Of a stretch of 64,000 nt of DNA, positions 25,033 through 36,569 are shown piece after piece (the first letter of the stretch is position 1; every line of letters begins with the position of its first letter). Made by a program: the position numbers and the translations under genes. This stretch comes from Lophius americanus. Taxonomy: Eukaryota; Chordata; Actinopteri; Lophiiformes; Lophiidae. The stretch is from NCBI GenBank assembly GCA_037951165.1, contig JBBDHG010000126.1, positions 186,001-250,000 of the forward strand. The letters are read 5' to 3'. A model generated the notes under the pieces. That model was not told where the DNA came from. It worked only from the letters and a program-made list of their open reading frames with translations, and did no database searches.

Positions 25033-25640
25033 AGCTGTCGCCCCCGACATCAAGGGTATATCCCGTGATTGATCCACTGTGTTGTACAAGCAATCCCCCT
25101 CATGGAACCCCTCAAATTAAATGTGAAGTTATGCCCAAAACACAGTGCTTTTCTTGAAAAAGCTCCACCTACTGAATAAAATATGACCTGTTAAATGAAA
25201 ATATGGAATGGGCCCCTTGAGTCACTTAATGCATCACATTTGGACTAAATTGGATCAGCAGTTATGTCAGCAAAATGCTGTTTTTTAATAAAAAAGCTTC
25301 CCTCATTTAGTAACATCGGAACTATTAGGGTAAAATATGTTATATATAAGATAAACCTATAGTCCTTGATTCGATCCATATGCACCAAATTTGGACTAAA
25401 TCAGACCTAAAAGGAGATCGGTTGAGAAATTATGACATTTTGGATAACTTTTGGAAATAAAGCTTGCGCTAGTGTTGGTAAAAATACAACCAATCATTCC
25501 CAAAATCACTCCAGTTTCTCCTCACACTAAGGTCTATCAGGTTTAAATTTTTAACAAATGATCCATGAAACCTTTTTTGAGTTAAAACGTTGGATCTGCG
25601 GTTGACGATAGTAACCGTGAATTTGGAATAATTATGCAAT
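25033..25640 (-). repeat. R family copy 9, full length with two extra internal boundaries
   Basis: Reverse. The terminal block (25034-25064) has the small hairpin TGTCG-CCCC-CGACA and CAAGGGTATATCCC. AGCTCCACCTACTG (25161), AGCTTCCCTCATTTAG (25295) and AGCTTGCGCTAGTG (25461) mark unit boundaries. TCTCCTCACACTAAGGTCTA and AATGATCCATGAAACC lead to the head near 25640. Best copy for a consensus. Confidence 0.9.
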
Positions 25641-27339
25641 CTTTGCACCGTCTTACATCCCTGTGGAGTAGTGGGCACAACCTGTGAAGAGCCCCGGGAG
25701 ATGTGGACTGCAGGGAGACTCCGGAATATATCCACTGACCCTCTGATTGGGGGACGAAGAATCTACCTCCTGAACTAAACTAAACACTATAAAATAATCA
25801 TGTTATAAAATGCTTGGTAGGATACATAATGAATAAATTATCCCAACACCAGTCTTAGTTTCTAATTTTGTAAATTAGAGATGAGAATTAGACGCCGGTG
25901 ACTTAACCTACAGATAAAGAGACTAATTGCTTTCGCTTATCTGCAGAGTCTGAGTAAAACCAGCTGTCAGCAGCAGGGACACACCGACGACTCCCCGAGA
26001 CTGCTCTCAAGACCAGAGAGTCCTCTGGTCCACCCGCCTCTTACATCTCTAGCAAAACTCTGACAGGTAAAGCTTCTGTAAAAGTAACATTAAAAAGCGA
26101 GGGGTAGATGCAGCAGCATAACCTGGAGCAGGGATCCCAAGCCGGCTCCAGAGGTATCGCATGCAAATGAAGAAAGAGTCAGAGTTATTACACCCTGAGG
26201 TCTGAGGAGATCCACCAAAAAACTACATTCAAAATTCTTCTGCTGTCAGGTGGAAACATTTCATTCCCATAGTCAGGAATGAGGAATACTTTTTTGTTAG
26301 TTTATAATGGATAGAAAGGTGGAAATCATTAAAATTCAATGAAGCTAAAAGGTTTATTGAATCTCAACATGAAAATACGATCATAAAATATAAAACCAGC
26401 TCGATTTCTTTGTCTCTGTCTACAGATGAATCTTCTATTGTTAGCGGTACATAATGTTCTGAAGCAGGGCTTTGTCTGGTTTAAGTGGTCTCAAGTAGAC
26501 CGGCTTGTTGGGGAGAAGATGTTGTCAGATGTTTTTTAGTACTAGTCTAATAGCATGCACTAATGGGTGCCGGTATAATATAGCCATGGTGATGAACTGT
26601 CCTCTAACATGCTGAGAGATATGTTGCAGAACCATACAGTATATGCGGCCCTACATGCTGGGAAATAAGTTGGGCTCTTTGTTGACATCTACACTTTTTA
26701 CAATACCTTACATCTTTATGTGCACAGGATAGAACTGGTCTCTTTTTATTTTTTGCTTCATGCTCCTCCCACAGTGTGCCACCTTACTCCCATTCTGCTG
26801 CTTATGTGTGACACATTCAAACACAGCAGGATAAGCTAACTAGTTAACAGCTCCAACTAACTCCAAAGTTAATACAACACTTACCAGCCAATCATATTTC
26901 TACCATGGGAGACATTCAAGAACCTTAATTCAACCAAAACCACTGACTGGTGACATTGATTATATTTTTATAATGACACCTCAGTAGGTTTTACATATTA
27001 AACAGCAAGTTAACATCGGGTCTTGATGTTGATGTTGTAAGCATGAAAATAAGACAAGCCTAAAGATCTTTGTGATTTTGACTAGGATCGTACTTTGATG
27101 ACTAGATGACTGCATCATAGCAGAACTCTAGGTGTTTTGGGGTGTTTTTGGTCTGCAGTGTCAGTACCTTCCAAAGTGGTCTAAGGAATGACAATTGGTG
27201 AAATGAAGACAGGCTACTGGCTGCACCAAAATCATTGATGCATGTGGGAAGCGAAGACTTAGCTAGTGTTGTCTGATCCCACAGAAAAGCAAATGTAGCA
27301 CAAATTGCTGAAAAAGTTTTAATGGCGGTTCTGATAGTA

Positions 27340-27470
27340 GTCGATCCTTTCAGATTCTATGCCCACATAGACCTTAGTGTGAGGAAGAACTGGATTGATT
27401 TGGGAGACAGATTGGTCATATATTTCTGACACCAGGGCGAGCTTTATCTGCAAATGTTGGTAAAAGAATA
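27340..27470 (+). repeat. R family copy 10 (5' part), abutting a Tc1-like fragment
   Basis: CCCACATAGACCTTAGTGTG, AGGAAGAACTGGATTGATTT, TATTTCTGACACCAGG and GAGCTTTATCTGCAAATG, the cleanest 5' block of the family in the window. It breaks off where the Tc1-like fragment begins. Confidence 0.85.
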
Positions 27471-27690
27471 GTTTGAGAATCTCAACAACGAGTTTAAAGT
27501 GTTGATTTGGCCTCTGAATTCCCCAGATTTCAGTCCAGTCAAGCATCTGTGTGAGATCCCTCCTCAGGGATCTCACCCGACTTAAAATGCCCGATCCAAC
27601 AGTAGACCCTCAGAAGACTGGCTGAGTTCATGCACCAGAGGGTCAAATCTCTTTGCACCTAAAGAGGGACATTCACAATATATTAAAATT
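27471..27690 (+). mobile_element. Tc1-like transposase fragment, DDE region
   Basis: The plus frame reads FKVLIWPLNSPDFSPVKHLC, matching the WPxxSPDLNPIEHLW motif of Tc1/mariner transposases. An 11-bp inverted repeat at 27551-27576 replaces the following codons. Further remnants run to AAAGAGGGACATTCACAATA. Frame-broken and dead. Confidence 0.8.
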
Positions 27691-27906
27691 AATATTTGAA
27701 TAAATTGAATAAACCTTTCCCTTTCTGAATCTTTTATTTTTCTAGATAAAATATTTCTTTTAAAACTTTCTTTTAAAACTCACTAGAGAACCTGATCACC
27801 AGTTTTAACCAGAACAGAATAATACAGCTTTTCTTCTTGAAAACAGTGAAGCAGGTAAATGCTTCCGTTTCCGTAGCCATTGCCGACACCCAGTGGTTTT
27901 AACCGT

Positions 27907-28010
<104 letters not shown>

Positions 28011-28769
28011 TCAAGTGAACAAACAACAAATACGCAACAAATCCTGGAGAAGAGCATCATTCAAATGCTTCTGGTAATTCAAGATTTCTGGTATGCAAGC
28101 CACCTGCTGTTCGCTGCCAGACCCACTCATCAACCAAGAGGGAGCGACACTGAGTAGGATGTACTTGACCTGTGAAAAACGTACGCCTCTGTCTGTTCTG
28201 TGCTCTGAGTGTCGCTGCAGTGCTGAGTAGGAGGTGGGAGAGTAATGCATTATCTTTAACTGCAGTCATTGGAGGCGGATGAACCTCAAACACATTTCCT
28301 TTATGGTCTGATGTTTTCTTTTGCCCAAATAGACCTTCAGTAGTATATGTGTGAAATCTCTGTATTATGCCAAGGAAGTAAGAATATTTTTAACCCCCGA
28401 TCTGCGGTTGCGTTATGCAGCATTACTTTGATTTTTCCTGACACAGAAAGAAAAGTTTGCCATATCTCTGATGGAAAATGGCGATAAAGTCTCCCATTGC
28501 GACTTTTCAGAGAGCCTTGAGGAAAGTCGCTGAAAGTTATTTCAAGATGATGATGAGTTATTATCTTCATCCAGTTCTTCTTGACGCGCATCTGAAACTT
28601 TTATATTAAAATGGATGTGGTTTTAATCGAAGGTGTGAACTTATTCGCTTAGCGCATAAGTAGGTGTATCTATTTTTATTTTTGGATGATATCATAACCC
28701 TTAGCTATAAAAGCCTCTATCAGAAGGAGCGCATAAATGCAGAATCAACAGTATCACAGTAAGGGATCA

Positions 28770-29000
28770 TTCGTTCATCATCTACCACTTCTGCTGTTCA
28801 GGTCACTGGAGCCTATCCCTTTTGGCGAGAGGCGGGGTTAACCCTGGCTAACACTGGATAAGTCTCCAGTTCATCACAGGGCAGACACATAGTGACATGC
28901 AACCCCAAACACACACACACACACAGACAGACGTGGCTTCAAACCCGGTACCTTCTTGCTGTGAGGCAGCAGCGCTAACCTATGTGCCACCGTCATGCGT
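28770..29000. mobile_element. Fish interspersed repeat tail (TGGAGCCTATCCC type)
   Basis: CATCTACCACTTCTGCTGTT, CACTGGAGCCTATCCC, GAGAGGCGGGGTTAACCCTG and CCAGTTCATCACAGGGCAGA, then CTTCAAACCCGGTACC. Related blocks lie at 32965-33120, 35015-35335 (reverse), 45660-45800 (reverse) and 56545-56682. Familiar from fish genomes as an abundant retroelement tail; the exact family is not named here. Confidence 0.6.
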
Positions 29001-29664
29001 CCAGTAAGGGATCAACTCTGTGAAATCCTGCCTGAAAGTCCCTTTGAGCATTTTATCATGACCTTACTTTATTATTGATGGTTGTTTAATGTATTTTCAT
29101 CTTGGATGCTCCTTGTATATTGAAATTGTATTGTTTTGTCTCTTATCTTGGGAATGACAGAAGCTCCCGTCTGCACACCAAATTTGTACTTTTGAGGTAC
29201 TGATAAAGAAACCTTGAACATTGAAAATCCAATGGATGCATTAGTGACTGAATGAGGAACTTCACATTTTCCCTCCTCAACAGTTAACACCCGTGTTTTT
29301 TCCTGCATCAGATATCTAAGGTATCAGTTATCAGTTGGCTTGTTTCTAGCTTTGTTCGTAGGAAGGTTAACTTGATTAGATTTGTGTAGCGACCAACATT
29401 TATCACCACTGTCTTGTGGCAGAAGACTTTATTTTTTCTGACCCTTCACACCTTCATTGGTAGCAGTGGGGAACGCACTATAGGTTCTCTGATGTGCCGT
29501 CACATGAGGTGCAGTGGAAATAACTTCATTTGGTGTTGTTTGTAAAGAGGAAATTATTGATTTTGAAGTGAATAACACATAAAGTAATGATGAGGAATTT
29601 AGGACATGCTTTAAAAAGCTCACGCGTCCAAACTTTAATATCTTATAAGAGCTCAATATTTGAA

Positions 29665-30180
29665 TAGAAATTTAAACAGGACTTCTCCCTTGAGTGCTGA
29701 AGATTTGAATTGGACCTGCCCCTTCAAAGACCCCAGATTGGAACTTCCCCTTGACTTCACAAAACTTGATTTGGACTTCTCCCTCAAAGACTCTAAACTT
29801 GATATGGACTTGCTGCTAAGAGTCTCCAGTCTATATTTGGACTTGCTCCTCGGACATTCTAGACATGCATTGAACTTACATCTGAAAGACTTTAGACTTG
29901 ATTTTGACTTCTCCCCTTTAAGAACTATAGACCTCAATAAGACTTACCCCTTCCACACTTGTGACTACAATAAGACTCACCCTTCAAGCACTCTAGATTT
30001 TGTCCTCAAAAGTCCCAAGACTTGGAATGGATTCACCCCTCAGAGTCCAGATCTGACTCCTGATTTTGATTTATTCCTCAAAGACTCAGACTTGGTTTTG
30101 ACCTCACATGAGCATTCGAGATTTGAATTGGCCTAGCCCCTAGAATACAGGAATTTGAATTGCCCAAGTACTCTAGACAT
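29665..30180 (+). repeat. Degenerate 33-bp minisatellite with an open frame
   Basis: The word GGACTTCTCCCTC or a variant recurs at 29679, 29712, 29740, 29773, 29806, 29839, 29871, 29905, 29940 and 29973, then more loosely to 30175. The usual spacing is 33 bp, so an open frame from 29660 to 30136 encodes 11-residue repeats of the LDLDFSLKDSK type. No signal peptide, splice context or known domain seen. Confidence 0.8.
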
Positions 30181-31561
30181 GAGCTTTCATCCGTCTCCAT
30201 TCCACTATTTTCTCCCATTTCTCAAACAAACACTAATTGTTTTTAGTTTTTACCATCCAAAAATAATATCACGGAACCCCTCTCTCTGTTTGGTGAAGGG
30301 GCGGGGCAAGGGTCAGGGAAGTTAGATTCACATGTGTAGGATTGTTTTCTCCACTGAGTGCTGTTCCAGCTAGCTGTGTAATGATAATATAACTGTATGA
30401 AACTTTAATACTTTACTCAGTGACAGTGCCACCTTTTACGGGAATGTCAAGAGAGAGAGCACCACCATGTTTGAATAATGCACATTGTTGTATAAACATT
30501 CAAAAAAGAATAGTCCAGGTTGAACGATTCACTCAGTGAAGAGCTCTTGGGAGTTTTCAATGAAGGCAGAGACGGGGGTGGCAGCTCTCCGGTGGATTGG
30601 CATTGAAGTTGAACAATCCCGGTGTGCGTTCAGAGTAACTCTGTATGAAAATCAATCAGCTCTGCAGCCTTCATGCGCACTACAAAGACAGAACTGAAAA
30701 GACGACGTACTGAAAATGGGGATGTACATTATGATACTGAAACATTATGATACTGCAGTTCATTTGTTGTCTTGGGTTATTTACAATGGATTGAGCTCCA
30801 CTGTGTCACAGGGCTAAATACCAAATGATTTTGATATTTTGATAAGTTAGCCTAAATTTCGGTTGGCTGTGACAAAAAACTGTTGTTAGTTCAGGACAAG
30901 GACACAATTCAAACAGTTAATTTGCTCAGCATGAGATTATCCACAACAATCAGCACTCTAATGATTGTTTTCGTGTGTTCCACAGTGTTTTTATTAACGT
31001 TTAAACAGGCAGTAACATTACGTGCGTCAAGACCGAAAGAAGAAATGGTGCTTTCAAGAAATAATGGGGACTTAAAAAAAGATTTGTGATTCAGTAAGTG
31101 ACATTGTTGATTAAGTTCTGAGTTCACTTTGAAGCTTTTTAGTGAAGTCTTCTGTTAGGGAAATGAAAATGCTACCTTTGCTCCACTTGTTTCTGATGTC
31201 TCTCCTCATGTTATGGCTGGCGAATGAGTCGGGCATTCTTCTGTCTGAAGGACGGGAAAGCCTGACCCGGTAGATGAGCCCTGATATTGTGAACATATAA
31301 TGTTCTGCTGGATCTGAATGGCAAGATTCTGGGACGTTACTCGAACCTGAGCGTGCCGGGATCTTCTCTGTTATAACAGATCTGTACAAAATCCAAATAT
31401 TTATATAGAGCAACTGAGACTCTTTGAGTTAATTCCTTTCTTCAAATCATGAGAAGACAAGATTTTTCTTGATCGTCCATGTTTCTTATTCCAAACGTCC
31501 AAGTACCTATTCTTCAGGATAATTTCAAATTACCTGATCAAATTTAATCATCTTCATCTGT

Positions 31562-31629
<68 letters not shown>
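31562..31629. repeat. AT microsatellite
   Basis: About 65 bp of uninterrupted TA. Confidence 0.97.
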
Positions 31630-31632
<3 letters not shown>

Positions 31633-32035
31633 GTGGCCATGACATCACCAATAAGAATAAAGGCATTTATTTCCACATCGCTTTTCCACATCACATCTGA
31701 GTCACTACAGGAGGTTACCCCAGTTTGAAAGTTCTCGCCCTTTAAAAGTCCGACAACATCCCCCACCTTATTGGCTGGGTAACAGATTATTTTGTGTCTA
31801 CCAAACACTGGAAATTCACCGCTATTTTTCCTTTAAGTCAAGTCCGCTGTCTCCTCTGGTGTAATACAGGGAGGCAACAGCTGCTCATCATCAGAGCTAA
31901 TGGTCCATCACCATCCGTAAAGGAACTCTGTCCCATCTGTAGACTTTAGACACGCTTATTGACAGGAGGTGGTCCTCCAACGGGATTGTGGTAAAACCCA
32001 AGCAACACAGTAGCAAATTAGGTCACACTGTCCTA

Positions 32036-32310
32036 GCCGACAGCAAAGGCATATACCTTAAAAGCCCCTAACTGCCTGAGTTGTAGAAGCAATCCCCATG
32101 ATTGAACTCCTCAAATTTAATGTGAAGATACGTCCAATCAGTTAAAAAAATTGGACTAAAAGCTCCCCTTAGTACATAATTATGAAAAAATTAGGGTGAA
32201 ATAAGACATCTACAATTTAGATCTCTTCGACTGGATTCATAATCGAATGGAAAAAACTCGATTTCGATTCGATTTTTGGAAATGATCCATAAAATCCTTA
32301 ATTTTGGATT
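32036..32310 (-). repeat. R family copy 11
   Basis: Reverse: CCGACAGCAAAGGCATATAC, AGCAATCCCCATGATTGAAC and CTCCTCAAATTTAATGTGAA, then a shortened internal unit, ending at AATGATCCATAAAATCC. Confidence 0.8.
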
Positions 32311-32964
32311 GAGGTATATGTATGTGTATATGTAGCTGTACGTATGTATATATGCATATGCACGTATGGATGGACATGTATTGAAAACATGTATTAATAA
32401 ACTCTTATAGAGGAATGCCTTTGCACCATAGTCAATATAAAAAAAAATGTATCGGTGATTGAGTCTTTTTCATTATTAAAACAGACATTTCTGGGTCCAC
32501 AGTGATCTCTTTCTATCTAATCATCTTTCTCCCTCCCTGCTAATGTTCTCATCTCTATTTGTTTGAGCTATTAGATGTGTTTTAGATGTGTATCTGATGG
32601 AGCTCCCTGAGGGTAAATTTGCACAGGCTACATTATTGGTCACATTAAGTGATTTAGCTGGAGAATGAATTCATATTTCTTTCTCTCTTTCTCATTTTAT
32701 TTCTTCCTTTCTTTCATTCCCTACAGCAGAGCATTTCACAAGTTGATTATTGTTTAAGTATCATATTTTCTGTGACTAATATCCAGGTCAGATGTTTGTG
32801 CTAGCATTAATATTTCATTAGCCTTGATAGCAGGGCTTTAAGGGAGCTCTTTTCAGCTCAGGGAATAACTTTGTTTTGTGTTTTATTTAATCGTATATGA
32901 GAAATGTCTCCAATTGAAACACAAATATTACTGCAAAGTAGGATCCCTTGTTCATTGTTTTCCT

Positions 32965-33120
32965 TTTTTCCTCTTATCTGGGGTCAGGTCACGGATGCAA
33001 CCGGCTAAGAAAGGCATTCCCTCTCCCCCAGCACTCTAAATTGTCTGTAGGTGTGAATAAAGTATGGACGGTTACTCTGGCTATATGTGTTGGCCTGTGA
33101 TTAACCGGTACCCTGCCTCT
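32965..33120. mobile_element. Fish interspersed repeat tail, diverged
   Basis: GGGGTCAGGTCACGGATGCA, CCCCAGCACTCTAAATTGTC and TGTGTTGGCCTGTGATTAAC resemble parts of the TGGAGCCTATCCC-type repeat in mixed order. Weak copy. Confidence 0.4.
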
Positions 33121-33480
33121 CCTAAATACCCTAAATACTCCATAGAGCTGGTTCCAGGGCTAGTTCAGAGCCAGAGCCTGACTTGGCACCAGTTCTTTGC
33201 TTTTTGACAGCCTATGGACCAGCTCCTGGCTCTTCAAACTGGTGCCAGACAAGCACCTACTCTTTTTCTGGTCTAGAGCCAAGAACCGATTACATCAGGG
33301 GCTGGGTAAACAGAACCTGACGTACTTACTTTATACTGTGATGTAATGCCATGGCTCTGACTTGGCTCCTTGCTAATGGAAAAGCCAACAGGTTCTTAAG
33401 TGGTGCGCGAGTTGAACCACTAAGCACCAGCACCAGCACCGAAATGGCACCAGGTTCTTTTTGGTGGAACAAGGGGTAAC
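33120..33480. mobile_element. Possible non-autonomous DNA transposon
   Basis: GGTTCCAGGGCTAGTTCAGA, TTGGCACCAGTTCTTTGC and the end GGCACCAGGTTCTTTTTGG form a region dense in CCAG/CTGG words, like fish hAT-type non-autonomous elements. Ends and target duplication are not resolved. Seen once here. Confidence 0.35.
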
Positions 33481-33504
33481 AGGGCTAACCGTGTCATCTG
33501 AAGG

Positions 33505-33632
33505 AGGTTGATGGGTTGATTTGTTGGTTGACAGTTGGTTAGATGGTTGATGGGTTGACAGTCTGACTGGCTGGATGGTTGGTCAGTCTATCAGTTAGTC
33601 GATTGGTTGGATGGCTGATTGACCGGCTGGTA
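33505..33632. repeat. TTGG/TTGA degenerate tandem repeat
   Basis: GGTTGATGGGTTGA, GACAGTTGGTTAGATGG and similar words on a 4-bp base. It is the reverse-complement type of the CCAA-rich tract at 43612-43925. Confidence 0.8.
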
Positions 33633-34029
33633 CCTTATAAGAGCTCAATATCGAACCGGGTCTGTGACTCAATTAGACCCCATTAAATATTGCCACTAAT
33701 CCAGATGAAAATTTATTTCTTTAATATTGTGAGATAGGATGTTTCACAACAGGGTTTAGCTTGACTGGAGGAAAGGGGACTGTTGGGTCTTGACGGCGAT
33801 TTTCATTCTACTGAGGGCTATTGTAGTTATTTTGGTACAATAAGATGAAATATAATTTATTTCAAACCAGTCTGATTTTTGGCCCTAAACCTTGCAATGC
33901 ATCTAAATTGTAAATTTAAGCAAATCTCTAACTTGCAGTAACTGTATTCTTTTCTCTGTTTTTATTCGCATTATTAATTTTTTTATTTGCTTTTAGTTAG
34001 CTATATCTTTAAATTATTAAACTAGTTTT

Positions 34030-34215
34030 ATGCTGTTTTCCCCGGCGGCCCTTCATTGTACAAGTAATCCTCCTGGTTGAACTCCTCAAATTAAATGTGA
34101 AGTTTGTCCATAGTATTTTAATGTGGACAAAAAAAAGTTCACAGTACTCAGTGCAATGTCCACTTTTTAAGTCGAGTCGAGTCCATGAAGCAGTTTTTGA
34201 GTTATCGCGCTAACA
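34030..34215 (-). repeat. R family copy 12 (both ends, centre missing)
   Basis: Reverse: TTGTACAAGTAATCCTCC, TTGAACTCCTCAAATTAAAT and GTGAAGTTTGTCC, then quickly GTCCATGAAGCAGTTTTTGA, the head side. Confidence 0.7.
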
Positions 34216-34639
34216 AAAAGGATCAGCCGCGGACAAAAATGAGGACCATAGGGGGATATGATTTCTTTGAACCATCTGATATCAAACTGGGACAGGACAG
34301 TGTTTGTAATGATAGACGCAACACAACGCTGACCGTGGGAAGTGGAATGAAGTGGCTTCACGAGGGGAAGAACTAAGACCTTTTTTTTCATAGATTTAAA
34401 AAAGTTCAGCTGTTTTCATCAACCGCTCACAACCATCTCACATCAAAGACACACACCTTCTTCATTAGCATCACCTAAATGCTGTCCATTTAAATATGAC
34501 TCCATACATTCACCACGTTCCTCCATGCTACTGTCGCGTGGAGCTTCCTCATCATGATCTCCACCCAGTCCCCTCAGATCCATCAACTTCATCACCAATC
34601 ATTCATGGATACATATATATAATTTCTTTTTTTTTTATA

Positions 34640-34895
34640 CCGTCATAGTCCTTGGTGTGAGGAAGAACTGGATTGATTTTTGAAAAGGTTGGTTGTATTT
34701 TCCTAACACCAGAGGGAGCTTTATCTCCAATGAATCGACACAAGGAAATCTATCTTGTAAATATCAAACACTGTTTTTTGGACATAACTTCAAATTTAAT
34801 TTTAGGAGTTCAGTCAGAGGGAGTGCTTGCACAGTTTAGGGGATTGTGTGTTTCGGGGAATATACCCTTGCTGTTGGTGGATGATAGCATTAGCG
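34640..34895 (+). repeat. R family copy 13, shortened
   Basis: CCTTGGTGTGAGGAAGAACT, GAGGGAGCTTTATCTCCAAT, GAAATCTATCTTGTAAATAT and GGACATAACTTCAAATTTAA, ending in GAATATACCCTTGCTGTTGG. Both 5' and 3' blocks are clear with the middle cut. A 149-codon open frame (34673-35122) runs through it and is not considered a gene. Confidence 0.85.
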
Positions 34896-35014
34896 ACCTA
34901 GCTAGTATCAGAACTCACAAGTGTACACGTGTTGAAAAGCAGTGGTCTTATTGTGACTTTCTCTTTCTGTCCCTGATTTTGCTGTTCAAAGTGAAATCAG
35001 TCGAAGGTGGTGTT

Positions 35015-35335
35015 CTGGTGGTTATCTCCTTGGCCTCACAACAGGAAGGTTTTGGATTCAAATTCATTTCTGTGTGGAGTTTGCATATTCTTCCAGTGGT
35101 CGTGTCGGTTCCCTCTGGGTAACTGGCAACTTAGGGGAATTTTGAGTCTATATTGCCCGTAGGTCTGAACGTGAGCATGGGTGGTTGCCTATCTCTGTGT
35201 CAACCCTGTGACAACCTGGCAACTTTTCTATGGTGTACCCCACCTCTCGACTAACGTCGGCTGGGACTGGCTCCACCCCCTGAAACACTGGACCTCCAGA
35301 TCCTGAACAGGATAAGCTGTTACAGAAAATAGAAA
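35015..35335 (-). mobile_element. Fish interspersed repeat tail, reverse
   Basis: GGTGGTTATCTCCTTGGCCT, TGTGTGGAGTTTGCATATTC, AATTTTGAGTCTATATTGCC and CGGCTGGGACTGGCTCCACC, then GAACAGGATAAGCTGTTACA: the reverse complement, with changes, of the TGGAGCCTATCCC-type repeat. The most complete copy in the window, ending 300 bp before a brinp exon. Confidence 0.7.
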
Positions 35336-35630
35336 CGGATAAGTTTAAACCATTTTCAGATACACCTGTGATTACTTTAACTCGCATTCCTCCTCTCTTT
35401 CACTAGTTCATCCGGCAGCTGTGGCTGCAGGGGTGGAGGTGAAGGAGAGAAAGGCGATAGTTTCCTTCACATTCGGTCTTTCATTCACACGATTCACACG
35501 CTCTGTCTGCTGCAAGATTTGCTCGATTCTCAGTAATAGGATCAAACATCTGCTGTCTTCACTGCAAACCTGGCATTAAAAAAAACAAATATATATATTG
35601 CAATAAGGTCTTTCTTCTCCTGTTTCCTAG

Positions 35631-35736
35631 GTAACTGAAACACGGACGGGCCCTCTCGGCTGCAGTAACTACGACAGCTTGGATTCCGTTAGCTCAGTGT
35701 TGGTGCACAGCCCAGAAAATAAGATCCACCTAAAGG
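35631..35736 (+). CDS. brinp3: brinp3-like internal exon, conserved VTETRTGPLGC block
   Basis: Third brinp exon, 106 nt, preceded by a TTTCTTCTCCTGTTTCCTAG acceptor and followed by GTAAGA at 35737. It starts in phase 0 with VTETRTGPLGCSNYDSLDSV, continues SSVLVHSPENKIHLK, and ends on the first base of a Gly codon. This block is almost invariant in the family. PENKI resembles recalled BRINP3, while BRINP1 has a Cys-Asn-Ser variant around the cysteine. The exon begins with GTA, so the boundary reads AG|GTAACT, which resembles a donor. Frame and homology make the acceptor reading the only sensible one. Confidence 0.93.
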
Positions 35737-36569
35737 GTAAGACGAGAACCCACACACAGATCCATTCTTTGATGCATTCATCTTAAATTCATGCACAGAC
35801 ACAGCCCTGCAGAAAGGGTCCACAAAAGGGACCCCTCACACAAACACACACACACACACCCACACTTGAACAAATACTGCCACCACCTCCATCAACCAAC
35901 CTGCCAAACCTCTCACCTCCCGTGTGCGGTTGTTGGCGGGGATTGCCCTTTACGTTACGCTGCAGTAGTTTACGTGTCTGTTCTGCTTGAGTGGCTCTCA
36001 GTGTCATGGGGAATCTGTAATCTTAATAGACAGTAGGTGGACTGCATCTGGCTGCAGTGACCCCAACCCGACCCCTCCAACTACATCTGGAGCACTCAGG
36101 ATACAGATCCAGTCCAGCCTTCTCGTCTGAGAGAAAATATCACCTATGGGTGACAGGGATGGAGTAAAAACATTTCAAAGTCAACCCTGTTGCAAACAGA
36201 CGTGTTCTTAGTTTCCTATCCTTATTGAAAGAGCAATTCACGATTTCAACTTTCAGTTAAAAAACATCCAGAAATTGATTTATTCATGTTACTGAAATAG
36301 TGATTTTGGTGAAGACCACTATTATTATAGTCAGAGGATCCCATCAAAACCTTCTGTTAGACATGCAGAGTGGGTTGGACGATGAATGATGGGTATTGAC
36401 TATTTATGGTTACAGTGAGCAGCAGCCATTGGCAAATTCAAAGCACAAAAATAGACAATTTTGCTGATCTGGGAAATGAAGCCGTGTGTTTGAACTCATT
36501 GTGTGTGAGATAAGCTTTCTTTTTTTAAACTAATGTGTTTTCTGTATTGTCCCTGATATAACCAGCCTC

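Noticed and set aside
28540..28590. Further R copy (CATCCAGTTCTTCTTGACGC)
   Set aside because: Only about 15 bases resemble the family, without its neighbouring blocks.
34673..35122. 149-codon plus-strand frame
   Set aside because: Its first half is R copy 13 and its end runs into an interspersed repeat tail; no protein motif.
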